From: Paraphysomonas bandaiensis
Taxonomy: Eukaryota > Chrysophyceae
Assembly (NCBI GenBank): GCA_965644295.1
Contig: CBFFRP010000405.1
Coordinates: forward strand, 1 to 64,000
DNA length: 64,000 bases
Direction: 5' to 3'
Shown here: positions 22,401 to 31,428 of the stretch, in pieces
How positions within the stretch are numbered: the first letter of the stretch is position 1
Layout of the letters: each line of letters begins with the position of its first letter
Position numbers and translations under genes: made by a program
Notes under the pieces: generated by a model
Told to the model about the DNA's origin: nothing
Database searches by the model: none
What the model saw: only the letters and a program-made list of their open reading frames with translations

Positions 22401-24147
22401 TTGGACGAACGGAGTCCTCATCCTTTGTCCGAAAACTTACTCTGGTGATCTTCGCCCTGGCGCATACATCACATAGACACTGTTCTTTGGAAACACGTTT
22501 CGAGAGATGTTTTCGTTTCAGTCCAGTCCCAATAATTAGCATTCTTTTGTGGGCTTCTACCAACGCATGCTTGTTAAAATGACCCGCTCTCCTATGTAAC
22601 AGCTCCAGTTCATCCTCACCCGTACGGTCACTGAGATTTACTTCTGAATCACTGGATGTCGATACGTCTGGAAGCTCCAATAACTGCTGTGTTGGCACAG
22701 CAGTCATTCCATTCTTCATAGGTCCCTCCAACACCAGCTCATCCGTATTTCTGTCATATATCTGTATACCATACCATACAGTAAATCGATATCCCATATC
22801 GTTCAACTTCCGTCCAGAACAAAGACACCGATTTATCTGACTTGATACCTCAATGTTCTTCCATGCTCCACGGGAACCTACACTCGTGACGCATATCTCT
22901 GACCCTTTTTTCGAACCATTAATAACCTTTGATGTGTGCATATGACTATCAAGTATATTCACATCATTTATCAAAAACATTGATGACGAACAACAGGTAT
23001 CAATGTATGTATAGTGAATATCCTCATGCACACTACTGCATATATTCGTCTCATACACATTACATGACAAGTGATACTCTTCCTGTTGCTCGATCATATT
23101 TGCTTCGTCTTCGTCAGACAAATCCGCTGGCTCTCCACGCCTGATGTTTTCAACTGTAAGTAGTCTTTTGTCTGGTTTCCTTCCATCTTGAAACCTCACA
23201 GCCTTGCTCTTGCTTTGCGAGTACTTCTTTTTCGATGCTGGACAATCGATGGCAAGATGTTCCTTTGACTTACAATTTCTGCACCCAGTATATTCGGCAC
23301 TTCCAGGTCGCTGCCCTGTAATCTCTGTATCCTTCTTCATCGGCTTCTTCTTACCGTTGTTCTTCTTACGATGATCCCTCTCTCTGCGATATCGTTTCTT
23401 ACTGTCTATCAGGTTCAGCTCCTCCACTCTTTTACGCTTCTTCTCCAACGCTTCCTTCCCAGCCATAGTATCATCATAGCCTTCTATCTTACGTGATACA
23501 GTTACATAATTAACATCATCATCCATCAAGTATAATCCAACTCTCAGTTGAGCATACTCTTCATTGAGCAAGCCTTCTCGTAGTCGACTTGTTTTTGATA
23601 CCTCCGAGATATCCTGCTGCTGCTCCTGTAGTTCCTTCAGCAGTAGTTCGAACCGTAGTACGTAGTCCTTCGCCGTCTCCTCCGGACGCATACGGAAAGA
23701 ACCATATTGAGTTAAGAGGTCACTGATCCTATTTTGCTTCCCTCCAGCAAAACACTTCTTCAACTCATCAATCATTACATGTGTTTTGAACCTGTTTACA
23801 CCACTCCCTTCTGCCTTGAACGCTTTGTGGGTAAGATGGAATTTACGCAGCGCTTTCGGGGAATGCTGCACCGCATCCCTGCAGTAAGAATAAGCTATGG
23901 CGTTCGCCTTCCAATACCTCTTCACAGCCTGTCTGTACGCCTTCTCCTCCATCAACGTAAGTGGCTGCTCCCCGAAGTCGCTCTCCTTAGGTGGCAGTTC
24001 CACCGCTACCTCGCTTTGTTCCTTCCTCATAAGGAATGTCTCGAAGTCCTCAATCCATTGTTCAACGTTAGTCTCGTTGAACTGAGGAACTACTCCTCTA
24101 TCCTCCTTCTCTCCTCCTCGCTCGCTACCATGTTGGGAAATGCTCAT
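19435..24147 (-). CDS. copia Gag-Pol polyprotein, 1570 residues, intact
   Basis: A single frame encodes all parts in copia order. Gag occupies about residues 1-330, ending with a zinc knuckle CRNCKSKEHLAIDCP near 287. The protease region is near 380 (YIDTCCSSSMFLI; DTC where DSG or DTG is common). The integrase has a zinc-binding HRRAGH...CDVCARAK segment and D,D35E catalytic residues around YHADGAGE (about 648) and NAIEERKF (about 684). Reverse transcriptase runs about 1080-1330 with LLLIYVDDIIIAS near 1226, and RNase H follows (SDSDWAGD near 1402, SSMESEYMA). The C-terminus is basic (RVEEQQKKRPRRG), possibly a nuclear localisation signal. The start ATG sits in the LTR, and codons following the LTR run straight through the primer-binding site, so there is almost no leader between LTR and gag. 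Confidence 0.96.
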   Translation of the reverse strand: MSISQHGSERGGEKEDRGVVPQFNETNVEQWIEDFETFLMRKEQSEVAVELPPKESDFGEQPLTLMEEKAYRQAVKRYWKANAIAYSYCRDAVQHSPKALRKFHLTHKAFKAEGSGVNRFKTHVMIDELKKCFAGGKQNRISDLLTQYGSFRMRPEETAKDYVLRFELLLKELQEQQQDISEVSKTSRLREGLLNEEYAQLRVGLYLMDDDVNYVTVSRKIEGYDDTMAGKEALEKKRKRVEELNLIDSKKRYRRERDHRKKNNGKKKPMKKDTEITGQRPGSAEYTGCRNCKSKEHLAIDCPASKKKYSQSKSKAVRFQDGRKPDKRLLTVENIRRGEPADLSDEDEANMIEQQEEYHLSCNVYETNICSSVHEDIHYTYIDTCCSSSMFLINDVNILDSHMHTSKVINGSKKGSEICVTSVGSRGAWKNIEVSSQINRCLCSGRKLNDMGYRFTVWYGIQIYDRNTDELVLEGPMKNGMTAVPTQQLLELPDVSTSSDSEVNLSDRTGEDELELLHRRAGHFNKHALVEAHKRMLIIGTGLKRKHLSKRVSKEQCLCDVCARAKITRVSFRTKDEDSVRPNFSADIAVYLNCPARGGEIYVLKLTHHASRMFWSEGLVHRTGSSVLQVFKKIFEGDVKRYKLEMHHYHADGAGELICDELRQYLRSQGCYQHTWSSTDSPEMNAIEERKFRTCGEMTLAMLIQSGLPSQFWLDAYMAARYILIRLPTKTAKGYMSPLEFLTGEAPNLKYLRVWGCRAYVLTTKADRRKDWDDKALIGYLIGYSDEKVGYDVYLPATDRVVTSVHVLTDESIPSRSESYFAEIDALRVKEAERPKIVSDYAGLEGTYHIDDEDGLLYKTTRVVERKGVIVAYRSLVTAGRKHIEHRVPIHVEDVVRMTAETPGNTGYIGKGDALSTMPARVLDQGRPGGLQESPDPTCQETAVRLQTSEDYESGVVSGAPPTTHDVRAQDEQGTGSYIPRRPIELDGDGRVRRKRLQRRLANASVLGEINMVEVPDAHNIDLNHAETEDIKIPNSYAEAERSPQYQQWRKARMVEKTSLLKRRVLKIVKIPSGVKLVRAKYVHTVKRDILGNIVKYKARLVALGNLQEKKEEEPSTFAPVVKGITIRLVLAIAFMLQMHVHQLDVSSAFCYADLEDDVYMAPPPDEELLAGWCFQLIKALYGLRSSPRQWNKHIDKFIKSLHFTPCILDTCLYMRWSNGKLHLLLIYVDDIIIASADLTYLESVKRRFCETFEMHDLGVCKRFLNIRITRGENWYMLDQSEYAKNIIKKFSSVMGKSSKNKEAPLPTNVQDLLAEERELTEEQKQWVDSFPYRQIIGAVLYLAMHTRPDVAYAVGLLSRFSSCPTYASCKLAIHLLKYLRGTIDEGIRFSGSEFDLHVFSDSDWAGDRLTRRSTTGYIVFLCAGALAWQSKLQTTVATSSMESEYMAEYAAMQELVWLRGVFKELGLLVAKPTPFFMDSKSAKDLSENPVYHKRSKHIDIKYHWVREHVNGKFPTAKLIHVSTDDMAADIFTKALSTKLFSRHEKTITGVKRSVSTRVEEQQKKRPRRG

Positions 24148-24423
24148 TTTACTTAGATCAAAGAGAGATTAAGTTGTTAGACTAGATAGATTTATTAATA
24201 TCGTTTACACGAATTGTGTTAAACAACACAAGCTCGTTTTGTGCCATGCATAAATCACTACTTCTGTAGACCTTTCGCTACTAAACATATCTTGAAAGAG
24301 CAAACTATTTCAGTTTTCTCAATATCATAACAGCATCTACACATCACCATACTTCACTGTATTCTCGTACATTGTCTTCAAGTACCACATTGAATATACT
24401 AGGATACAGTCCATATTCTAATA
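24131..24423 (-). repeat. 5' LTR of copia element
   Basis: Identical partner of 18969-19261. The Gag-Pol start codon (24147) lies inside this LTR, 17 bases before its end, so the first residues of the polyprotein are encoded by U5. The promoter and transcription start should also lie here. Confidence 0.95.
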
Positions 24424-24598
24424 GTGGGGCCATTCCTGGAGATGCCTGTTTATTCGTCAAGGCTCAAAGACATCTACACAAGTGACACTTGTACTAGTCG
24501 TCCACTACTTCTCAGTTTAAAGAGATGTTTATAGTGTTTGATGTATATTATTTTCTGCATCAGCGCAACAAACAACCTTGCAAACAAGCTAGCTATAC

Positions 24599-24806
24599 TC
24601 AGTAAATACAACTGTGATAAATATATCTCACAGTATCCCTCAACAAAGTCGGACTCGCACCTTTTCGTGGTGTTCTGGGGGATAAGTACCGGAGGGATTC
24701 TCTCTGGGAAACTAACGTGAGCCGCAAACATAATAGTCCGCAGATATTCTTCTGCCCACTCATAGCCGAATGCTTGTGTGGTACAAGGGACACCAATAAG
24801 TGTCAC
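24599..24806 (-). CDS. Transposon-encoded ORF fragment conserved in two repeat copies
   Basis: The minus frame reads TLIGVPCTTQAFGYEWAEEY then FAAHVSFPERIPPVLIPQN and onwards. Almost the same protein is encoded at 34293-34505 in another copy of the repeat. I do not recognise the family. Conservation may reflect recent duplication and not selection. Confidence 0.35.
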
Positions 24807-24942
24807 TTGTGTAGACGTCTTTGGGCCCTGACGAATAAACAGGCATCCGGGAATCGACCAACAACCTCAAGGGCATCCGGGACAGGGCCCACCTGAAGGG
24901 TAACCGGGGTATTGGGCTGCCTGCTGAAGTCAAGCATCCGGG

Positions 24943-25767
24943 TAGCTTAGATAAACTGATAAATACTGAATGGTGGCTGCATAAGATCATTTCTATCTGA
25001 GATCTGATATTATTTATTGGTAGTAGCAATATTATATACAGAGTAGCAGGTAACAATGATTGATAGGAGATAGTATATGCTGATTATAATTCTATGAGTT
25101 GATTATTAATGTCAAATATTAATACCTAGTCGCCCTAACATATATTTAACTGTTGTAATTTTACAAACCTTAATAAACTGTATTTCAAGCTACTGCACTC
25201 GTAATGAGATTGAGAAATATACACAATTGGCAATTTTATCACTTAGATCGTTTAAGAAATTAAGCAGTCATACTGGATAGCTTATTATTACGTACACCGT
25301 ACACTATCGCTCCCTCAACAAAGTCCGGGAAATAAGTACCGGTGAGAATATATAGTCAGCAGATATTGTTCTGTCTACTTTTACCCTAATGCTTGTGTGG
25401 TACAAGGGACAGATTACTTATTATAGAAAAGTTTGTGGGCAAGAATATATTATACATTGTCATTATAATGATTATAGAAACCTAATATTGGATCATTTAA
25501 CTACTCTATTTTTCACAAATGGTTATAAATCAGAAACCTAGAATCTACAACTGTGCATTGTTTAACACTCAACTAACCTAATACCTTAGTTGCAAGTGTT
25601 TACTACTCCATGAAAAGTGTGGGTTGAACAGAACGTACAGAAAATATCATGCGTTCTACTGATATAACAACACTATACGAGTAAACACACAGAAACACTG
25701 TGATAGTTTTGAATAGTGACGGAAAATAACTTTTTAATACTAGAAGTTGTAATTACAGAAAAATAAC
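24943..25767. other. Intergenic region with repeat debris
   Basis: Contains a degenerate copy of the inverted-repeat element core at about 25305-25412 (ccctcaacaaagtc ... gcttgtgtggtacaaggga). Around 25235-25300 there is a weak match to the copia LTR (acttagatc ... attaag ... gtacaccg). No gene is seen; the downstream part probably holds the 3' UTR of the minus-strand glycosyltransferase. Confidence 0.5.
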
Positions 25768-27839
25768 TTATGTGCTGCGTCTTTTCATTTTTCGTCTGAG
25801 CATTCGACTACTTCTACCTGGCAGAGTATCTGCAGAGGAGCTAATCATATCTGCATCACTCTTTGGTCGTATCGACTCAGGTTGTTCACTACTCCTATTT
25901 ATGCCATCCCTCAGGCTGTATAAATGGTTTAGCACATTAGATTCTTCGCCAACACCCTCCAATATCGCTATTCCTTTTTCTACACCCTCTATTGCGATAG
26001 CCATATCTCCAGCCTCCACGGCACAGTTGGCATACACTGCAAGCCTACGCCCATGATTTTTCCGAACTGCTCGCGGTGTTTCCCTGCTTCCCCGCTCCCA
26101 CACCTCTTCATAAAAGTGGATGATATGTCGGCTTGCCTCAAGCCCCTCTGCATAGTCTCCCAGCATACAGGAGATGCCCGCGATATGAGCCAATACCTCC
26201 GATCCTTCAAAATACGGATCGATCGCTCCATTCCCTGATCCATAGCTTTTCAGGTTGTGCATTTCCCACCACACTTCCATTGCCTCTTTGTAGTATGCTA
26301 ATGCGGCAGGCATATTATTGACCTCATTTTCACGCAGTGCAAGGAATTCTCTGTGTTTGAATTTGTAATACAATGCAGGTCCCCTGCTTCTTGAGTGTAT
26401 AATAGAGAGCATCTCGTCGATAAGCACCCCACCTTCACTTAGCAACTGTAGGGACAATGCTGGGTCATGCTCAAGTCTCATCAGTGCAGCATACATACTC
26501 TCCAGAGTGGCTTGTATTCCCTCTAGCCGAGATGAACGGGACGTCATAAACGACGTCACGTTTTTTAGAGTGCCATAAGTCCATAACAAGCCTTCTAGAA
26601 TTATGTCTGCTACATTCACACCGTCAATCTTCTCGCCCTCTTTACGAAAGCCCATCTGCAATACATCATCTAGCTTCGATGAAAGCTGTGGTTTGACACA
26701 TTAGTTCTGATAAACATCATATACAGTGAATCTCACCTTGCGGACTTCCGCGACGGATATATTTTTTCCGGTACGACTCCTCATTTCTTGAATTACTTGC
26801 CGCACCAATTCACCTCGAGGTAAATCCTGTTCCAATTTTTCAAGAAACAACCTATCCAGACCTATCTGATGAGGTATTTCTTGCAGATTCCTCATTCCAT
26901 CCACTGTCACACTCGTTTCGTGAAAACTGCTGCACAAGACATCGAAGCCATGTTTGAACGCAAGTCGGCGCATCAGACCACTCACTCCAGCTAAGTGTAG
27001 CACCTGGTTATAACTCTGCTGATTCTTCCAACTAGGAAAATTCGTGTTGATGGCATCTGGTCGGAGAATTGCAATCCTATTCGCAATAGCAGGTAAACCA
27101 TCCTCCCAGAGACGAGTAAATATATGTTGGTCCATTCCAAGAATGCGGTCGTAAGTATCCCACCAATTCTTGAGGAATTGGCGAGACCATTCCGTGTTCT
27201 TCACAATAAAAAATCCCGAATTAACCACACCATTTTCAATCTCTGGATCAGCGGAGAAAATCATGTCGAAGGAGTCGTACTCGGCCACTATGTGCTCTAT
27301 CTTCATACCCATGTCTAGAAATATGAGATCAGAATCTAACCACACAATATACTCCAGGTCTCTGCCCCATCCACCCACAGGGTCTAATGCATCTAACAAT
27401 ATTTTCACCTGCGACATGCAAAGGATACACATGACACCATATAGAGTAGCAGATAGCATGTAGCACATAGAGAGACACATACCTTATTCCACCTTTGGTC
27501 TCGCGGCTCATACATCGCCCCATCATCAGGAGTCAGAAGAACCATTCCATAGCCATTCAACTCCGCGAATAGTCCATTTACAGACAGAGAATACGCTGTG
27601 TAGTCGAAGATACCAGGAGTGGAATAGCTCACCAGGGCAATCTTAGAGTCCGCCACTGATGAGGAGTAACTACCACGAATAGACTTATTCGCACACTCAA
27701 GTAGCAGCTCTGAGTCACTTGATGCGGTGCAACACTTAGAAAGGATATCGCTATGCTGGATAACAGGCTGTGGTCTTATGTAGTCTACTACTTGAGCGCG
27801 TAGAACAGCTATTGATAATAAGCAAAACAGATGTCGCAT
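25768..27839 (-). CDS. Glycosyltransferase, GT34-like, with helical C-terminal extension; three exons
   Basis: Exons 27839-27483, 27408-26737 and 26685-25768 join in phase (357, 672, 918 nt) to 648 codons; introns are 74 and 51 nt. The start at 27839 gives a signal peptide (MRHLFCLLSIAVLRAQ). After PRDQRWNKVKILLDAL comes the nucleotide-sugar site EYIVWLDSDLIFLD, then NGVVNSGFFIVKNTEWS and ILGMDQHIFTRLW. This matches the order seen in GT34 (GMA12/MNN10) and related nucleotide-diphospho-sugar transferases. The last 300 residues are helical and look like TPR or similar repeats (AALAYYKEAMEVWWEM, GDYAEGLEASRHIIHFYEEV). It probably works in the Golgi lumen; the helical part may bind partners. The sugar and acceptor are unknown, and a distant GT77 or GT8 relationship cannot be excluded. 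Confidence 0.7.
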
Positions 27840-28301
27840 ACCACCAGACACAGATATCACCACACCGCACACCGAACCACTAACACTCGATTCACTAACC
27901 TTCTTGAGCCTATCCAGTGGCTCAGGTGAGTATGTATGTAGGTATGTAAGGTAGGTAGGTAGGTATGTGGGTGTACATGTGTGTATTCGAAGGTATTCCA
28001 CGGTATACTCTGTCGGCGACAGATGCGATTGAAGTGTTGTCAGAGCCCCTCTGCGGTTCGTACACGTATCTATACCAAATAGGAATACTCTGCATGTGCT
28101 TCTGTATATACTGTACTGCGCATACACTACAACCAGGCCTTGGTCTACTTAACTGTCAAACTGCTCATTTATGTATATGATCAGATCGGACACTGTGACG
28201 GCCCCTCGATGTGATATGATGCATGGCTAGTATCGTTTCATGCACTCTATGCTATATATGTAACTGAGTGAAAGTCCCTATATCACTCTGCCGTTTGAAT
28301 A

Positions 28302-29275
28302 ATGTTGCGCTGGACCGATGTGACTCACACGAAGCGATGTCCTGATAGATCAGCCTCTCTTGCTGGGTATTTATGGAAAATGAAGAAAAAGTATCAGTTC
28401 CATTTGCCTCAATGGAATAAAAGATGGTTCAGTATTGAGGGCAAGTATTTGAAGTGGTATGCGAGAGAAGACTCGGCAGAGATGTCCGGTCAAATATCAC
28501 TTCTTGTGAGTTCAATAATACCTAAAGATAGCGTTTCGTTAAATATATCTGTAGGATATTAAATCAATTAATAGGTTTGAGTCAGGTGGAGGTGTGTACA
28601 GGTCAGTGACGCTAAAGTTACATCATTGCGTTGTTTTATACATGTCACAGTTTCATAATATATTCTCGAGAGCGTAGCCTATTTTTGAGAGCGGATTCCG
28701 CTCGCACAATGGAGATGTGGTTCCGTGCGGTGCAGATGCATGCAGATTTGGCTCGCGGGGGTAACGGATCTACGCTCCTTAGCGATTCCTCTCTCTCTGC
28801 CACTCCTTCCTCCACTCGAACGAGGAAGAGGAATACGCTCTGCGATGAACTGGAGCGCGCCTCTCGGGCACTAGATGAGCTGGAGCGAGCCTCAAGAGCC
28901 GAGGAAAATTTAGAAAACGTGCAGGCACCGGAGACAGAAACAATTGAAGCTCTAACGGGCATCCCCGACTCGTGTTGTCTGACGGAGACCTCATGGGATG
29001 AGGAGCGACATACTAGTCGCTATACAAAGAGTGCGTTGACTACTGGGAGTCTCGAGGACAGTCTCGACTCTACCGATTCATGTGATATGGTTTTTCCTAT
29101 AAGGATACGTCGACCTACCTCCAGGAGTGGTACATCAGAGCCACATATGACACGTAACAATAACCAAACTCAGCCACTTAAATGCTTTCCCAAACCTGAA
29201 AAATTCGATAGAGCTACCGTTACTCACAGTAGTCGCATCGATGTGAAAACTAAGAAGAGATGTGCTTGGGAGTAA
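28302..29275 (+). CDS. PH-domain protein with 20-nt microexon, three exons
   Basis: Exons 28302-28505, 28582-28601 and 28651-29275 give 282 codons. The middle exon is only 20 nt, but it is the only choice I found that keeps phase and restores the PH fold. The domain (about residues 18-110) shows LAGYLWKMKKKYQF, WNKRWFSIEGKYLKWYARE, GQISLL, SLFLRADSARTMEMWF with the invariant C-terminal Trp. PH domains usually bind phosphoinositides or proteins at membranes. The remaining 170 residues are Ser/Thr/Arg-rich with an acidic duplicated motif (DELERASRALDELERASRAEE) and no recognised domain. It may be a membrane adaptor. The nearest neighbour is the divergent glycosyltransferase, 460 bp away. Confidence 0.7.
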
Positions 29276-29555
29276 CTATTAGCCGGCTATTATTGCATAT
29301 ATATATTTGATGTGCTTGTTTTGGTATTTGTCGTTTCATGAAATTTTGTTCGCTGTGTTTAATATTTAATACAGGGCCTGGTAACCATTAATGGTAGTCC
29401 AGTTACCGGAAAATATAATGACATTAATGAAAATGTCCCGGCAATTATAAAGGCCAGTAATGGCCATTAATACCTACTAGCTTAAAGTAGATAATACCGC
29501 TCATAATAGAGAGTGTGGTGCTCCCTTAATTACTAATTTTTAATTAAATAACAGA
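29276..29555. other. Intergenic spacer
   Basis: Short AT-rich region after the PH gene with a self-similar patch around taatggtagtcc / ggccagtaatggcc (29380-29475). No gene is seen. Confidence 0.4.
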
Positions 29556-30260
29556 CTACGAATTGTATCTACTACTCGCTCTCCACTGACACTCAGGATC
29601 TTCTTGCAGGGTTTCATGGAACGTATAAGCATCCCACAATATGTAATTAGCTTGTAGGAATGATAGCAACGATTCTAGACAATGTAGATTCATGTTTCTA
29701 CGCTCAGATGTCATTATCAACTTTGCACGACTATAGAGCCTCTCAACAACATTAGATGGTGCTTTAATATGAAGCAAGCAACGGTAGTTGGACTCATAGG
29801 TACCAAGTCGAGCTCTCTTTATTAGAATATGGATCTTATTCTAGTATATTCAGTATGTCACTTGATGACAATGTACGAAAATACAGTGAAATATAGTGAT
29901 GTACAAATGCTATGCTGATATTGAGAAACTGAAATAGTTTGATCTTTCAAGATATGTTCAGTAACGAGAGGTTCGCATATGTAGGATATTATGCGTAGAT
30001 TAAAATGAGTTGGTGTTGGTTATCACAACTTCGTGTAAACGATATTAATAAATCTATCTAGTCTTATTGCAATACGACGGTAACAGTTAAAATTAACATT
30101 ATCAGCAAGCTGTAAAATATACCCAACTTCACTAGCACGGTCGAGACCCTTTCGTTGTTCATCTGTCAACCATTCATCCCCTTCGAATACAGCAATGACA
30201 TAATCGTTGCTATACCTACGCTAGAAGTGTAGGTCTGTCGATTTCTATCTCGAGCAGCAA
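29556..30260 (-). pseudogene. hAT transposase C-terminal remnant, split by an LTR fragment
   Basis: On the minus strand, 29777-29556 encodes SNVVERLYSRAKLIMTSERR and SLLSFLQANYILWDAY, the hAT C-terminal dimerisation signature (S-x-x-ER-x-FS ... N-x-x-x-WD). Further upstream, 30240-30095 reads YVIAVFEGDEWLTDEQRKGL and looks like the preceding part of the same protein. A copia-type LTR piece (29820-30065) lies between them. The transposase is broken and lacks its N-terminal domains. Confidence 0.7.
29820..30065 (+). repeat. Truncated copia LTR, no internal region
   Basis: Starts TATTAGAATATGGATC and follows the LTR at 61257 closely up to aatctatctagtctta, then diverges about 45 bp before the LTR 3' end. 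It is closer to the 61257 LTR than to the 293-bp LTRs at 18969 and 24131. It may be a solo LTR whose end was lost. Confidence 0.85.
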
Positions 30261-30399
30261 CAAGGGTAGACGGCCTATGATAGAGCGCTTTTTTACTCTC
30301 TTCCTCAACTCTGGAATCGATAATTGCATAGATGAAACATATCAATCATACTGCCACGTTAGGCTTGTAAATCATAAGGATGTGGCAATGGAGGAGTAA

Positions 30400-31200
30400 C
30401 TTCCACATCCGTGACAGCCTCTACATCTGTAAAGTCATAATTAAGGCTCTCCCAGTATCATCAGTAGAATTACCGCATTCGGTACGCAATCTATCATATT
30501 CCAAGAGCATACTATGTAGAATACAAGCAGTGCGAAAGGCATCTTGTATAACTTGGGCAGAATGATAACGCATACCATTCCAATAGCATCTGGCCCCAAA
30601 CTGACTCATAGTAATTAGGTCTTGGTTGAATTCTTCTTGTGCTCTTCGTATTGACAAACAATCCGATGTTATCATTGAGAAATCTCTCAGCCACGTATTT
30701 CATCTCCTGCCTGAGTTGAAACTCTTCCTCAGAGAGAACTTCAAAGTCCATATTGTCAATGACAATCTCTACTTCAACATACTTACAGTCGCTTAATTGA
30801 TATCAAATTATAGAGTTGCTGTTTTTAAAGTAAATTGCTGTTTGCTTTACCATACTTTCATACTGCTGTACCTGAGCGAGGAATGGAAAGTTTCTTACTG
30901 AAATGTTACTCAATCCATAAAAGTTAGTTTTCTGGTGACATTTCCAGGTACAAAAAAGCTGTCATCAGAAAGATGATGATGAAAATACCCCTTTTTATAG
31001 GAGAAACAGTTAAAAACCAGTGTTTGTTAAGAAAAGGGGGGTTTCATGCATGGCAGGTATGTTGATATGGATGATAATGATGCTGGATTCATGGCACTGT
31101 TCGAATCACAACAAGCACTCAGCCTACTCGACATAGGCTTGGTAGAACTCGTGGTACGAGTAACAATATTATGAGTCGAGGTCCCTAATATAGACCGCAA
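30400..31200. pseudogene. Harbinger-like transposon remnant with divergent ORFs
   Basis: On the minus strand, 30675-30421 encodes GMRYHSAQVIQDAFRTACIL followed by HSMLLEYDRL, reminiscent of the C-terminal end of PIF/Harbinger-type DDE nucleases (CCILHNMLL). An overlapping minus frame from 30751 begins MDFEVLSEEEFQLRQEMKY. On the plus strand from 31046 a short frame reads MHGRYVDMDDNDAGFMALFE. Divergent ORFs separated by a spacer fit Harbinger elements, which carry a nuclease and a DNA-binding protein. All frames are short and broken. Family assignment is tentative. Confidence 0.4.
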
Positions 31201-31428
31201 TATTATTTCTTACCATGCCATGAATGTTGGAAAGAAATGAAATCAATTCTCACGGTCGAAATAAATTTTTACTAGTATTTTTTTTACTAGTGACGGCTCA
31301 ATGGGGTGTCCGCAGAAGATACCCTTATAAATTTTCTTGAAGATGAGAATATCTATGCTTTTTGTTGCATATGCACAAAGCTGGACTTGCTATAAGTTAC
31401 TATCACGCATTATTAGGCTATCTGCATC

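Larger units (their letters stand above)
18969..24423 (-). mobile_element. Ty1/copia LTR retrotransposon, intact and recently inserted
   Basis: Two direct repeats of 293 bp (18969-19261 and 24131-24423), with no difference found by eye, flank one uninterrupted 1570-codon Gag-Pol frame. The 5-bp duplication GTGGG flanks both ends (18964-18968 and 24424-24428). In element orientation each LTR begins TATTAG and ends CAACA. The primer site tggtagcgagc follows the 5' LTR (about 24120-24130) and a purine tract gagtgggag precedes the 3' LTR (19262-19270). Apparently identical LTRs plus an open frame indicate a very young copy. It sits inside an older inverted-repeat transposon. Confidence 0.96.
18916..24942. 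mobile_element. Terminal-inverted-repeat transposon interrupted by the copia element
   Basis: The left arm (18916-18968, resuming at 24429 to about 24493) is an imperfect inverted copy of the right arm (about 24797-24938). Shared arm blocks, written from the left, are gatgcttgact...aggcagcccaat, gatgcctgtttattcgtcaa and acacaagtgacactt. Without the copia insertion the element is about 580 bp with arms over 100 bp long. Related copies occur at 12041-12310 and 34280-34710, and degenerate pieces at 25305-25412 and about 61077-61125. The inner part carries a minus-strand frame conserved between two copies. It may be a non-autonomous DNA transposon; its exact termini and target duplication were not resolved. 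Confidence 0.7.

Noticed and set aside
24474-24598. Extension of the repeat-encoded minus frame towards 24474
   Set aside because: It runs into the left arm of the inverted-repeat element and is not shared with the copy at 34293.
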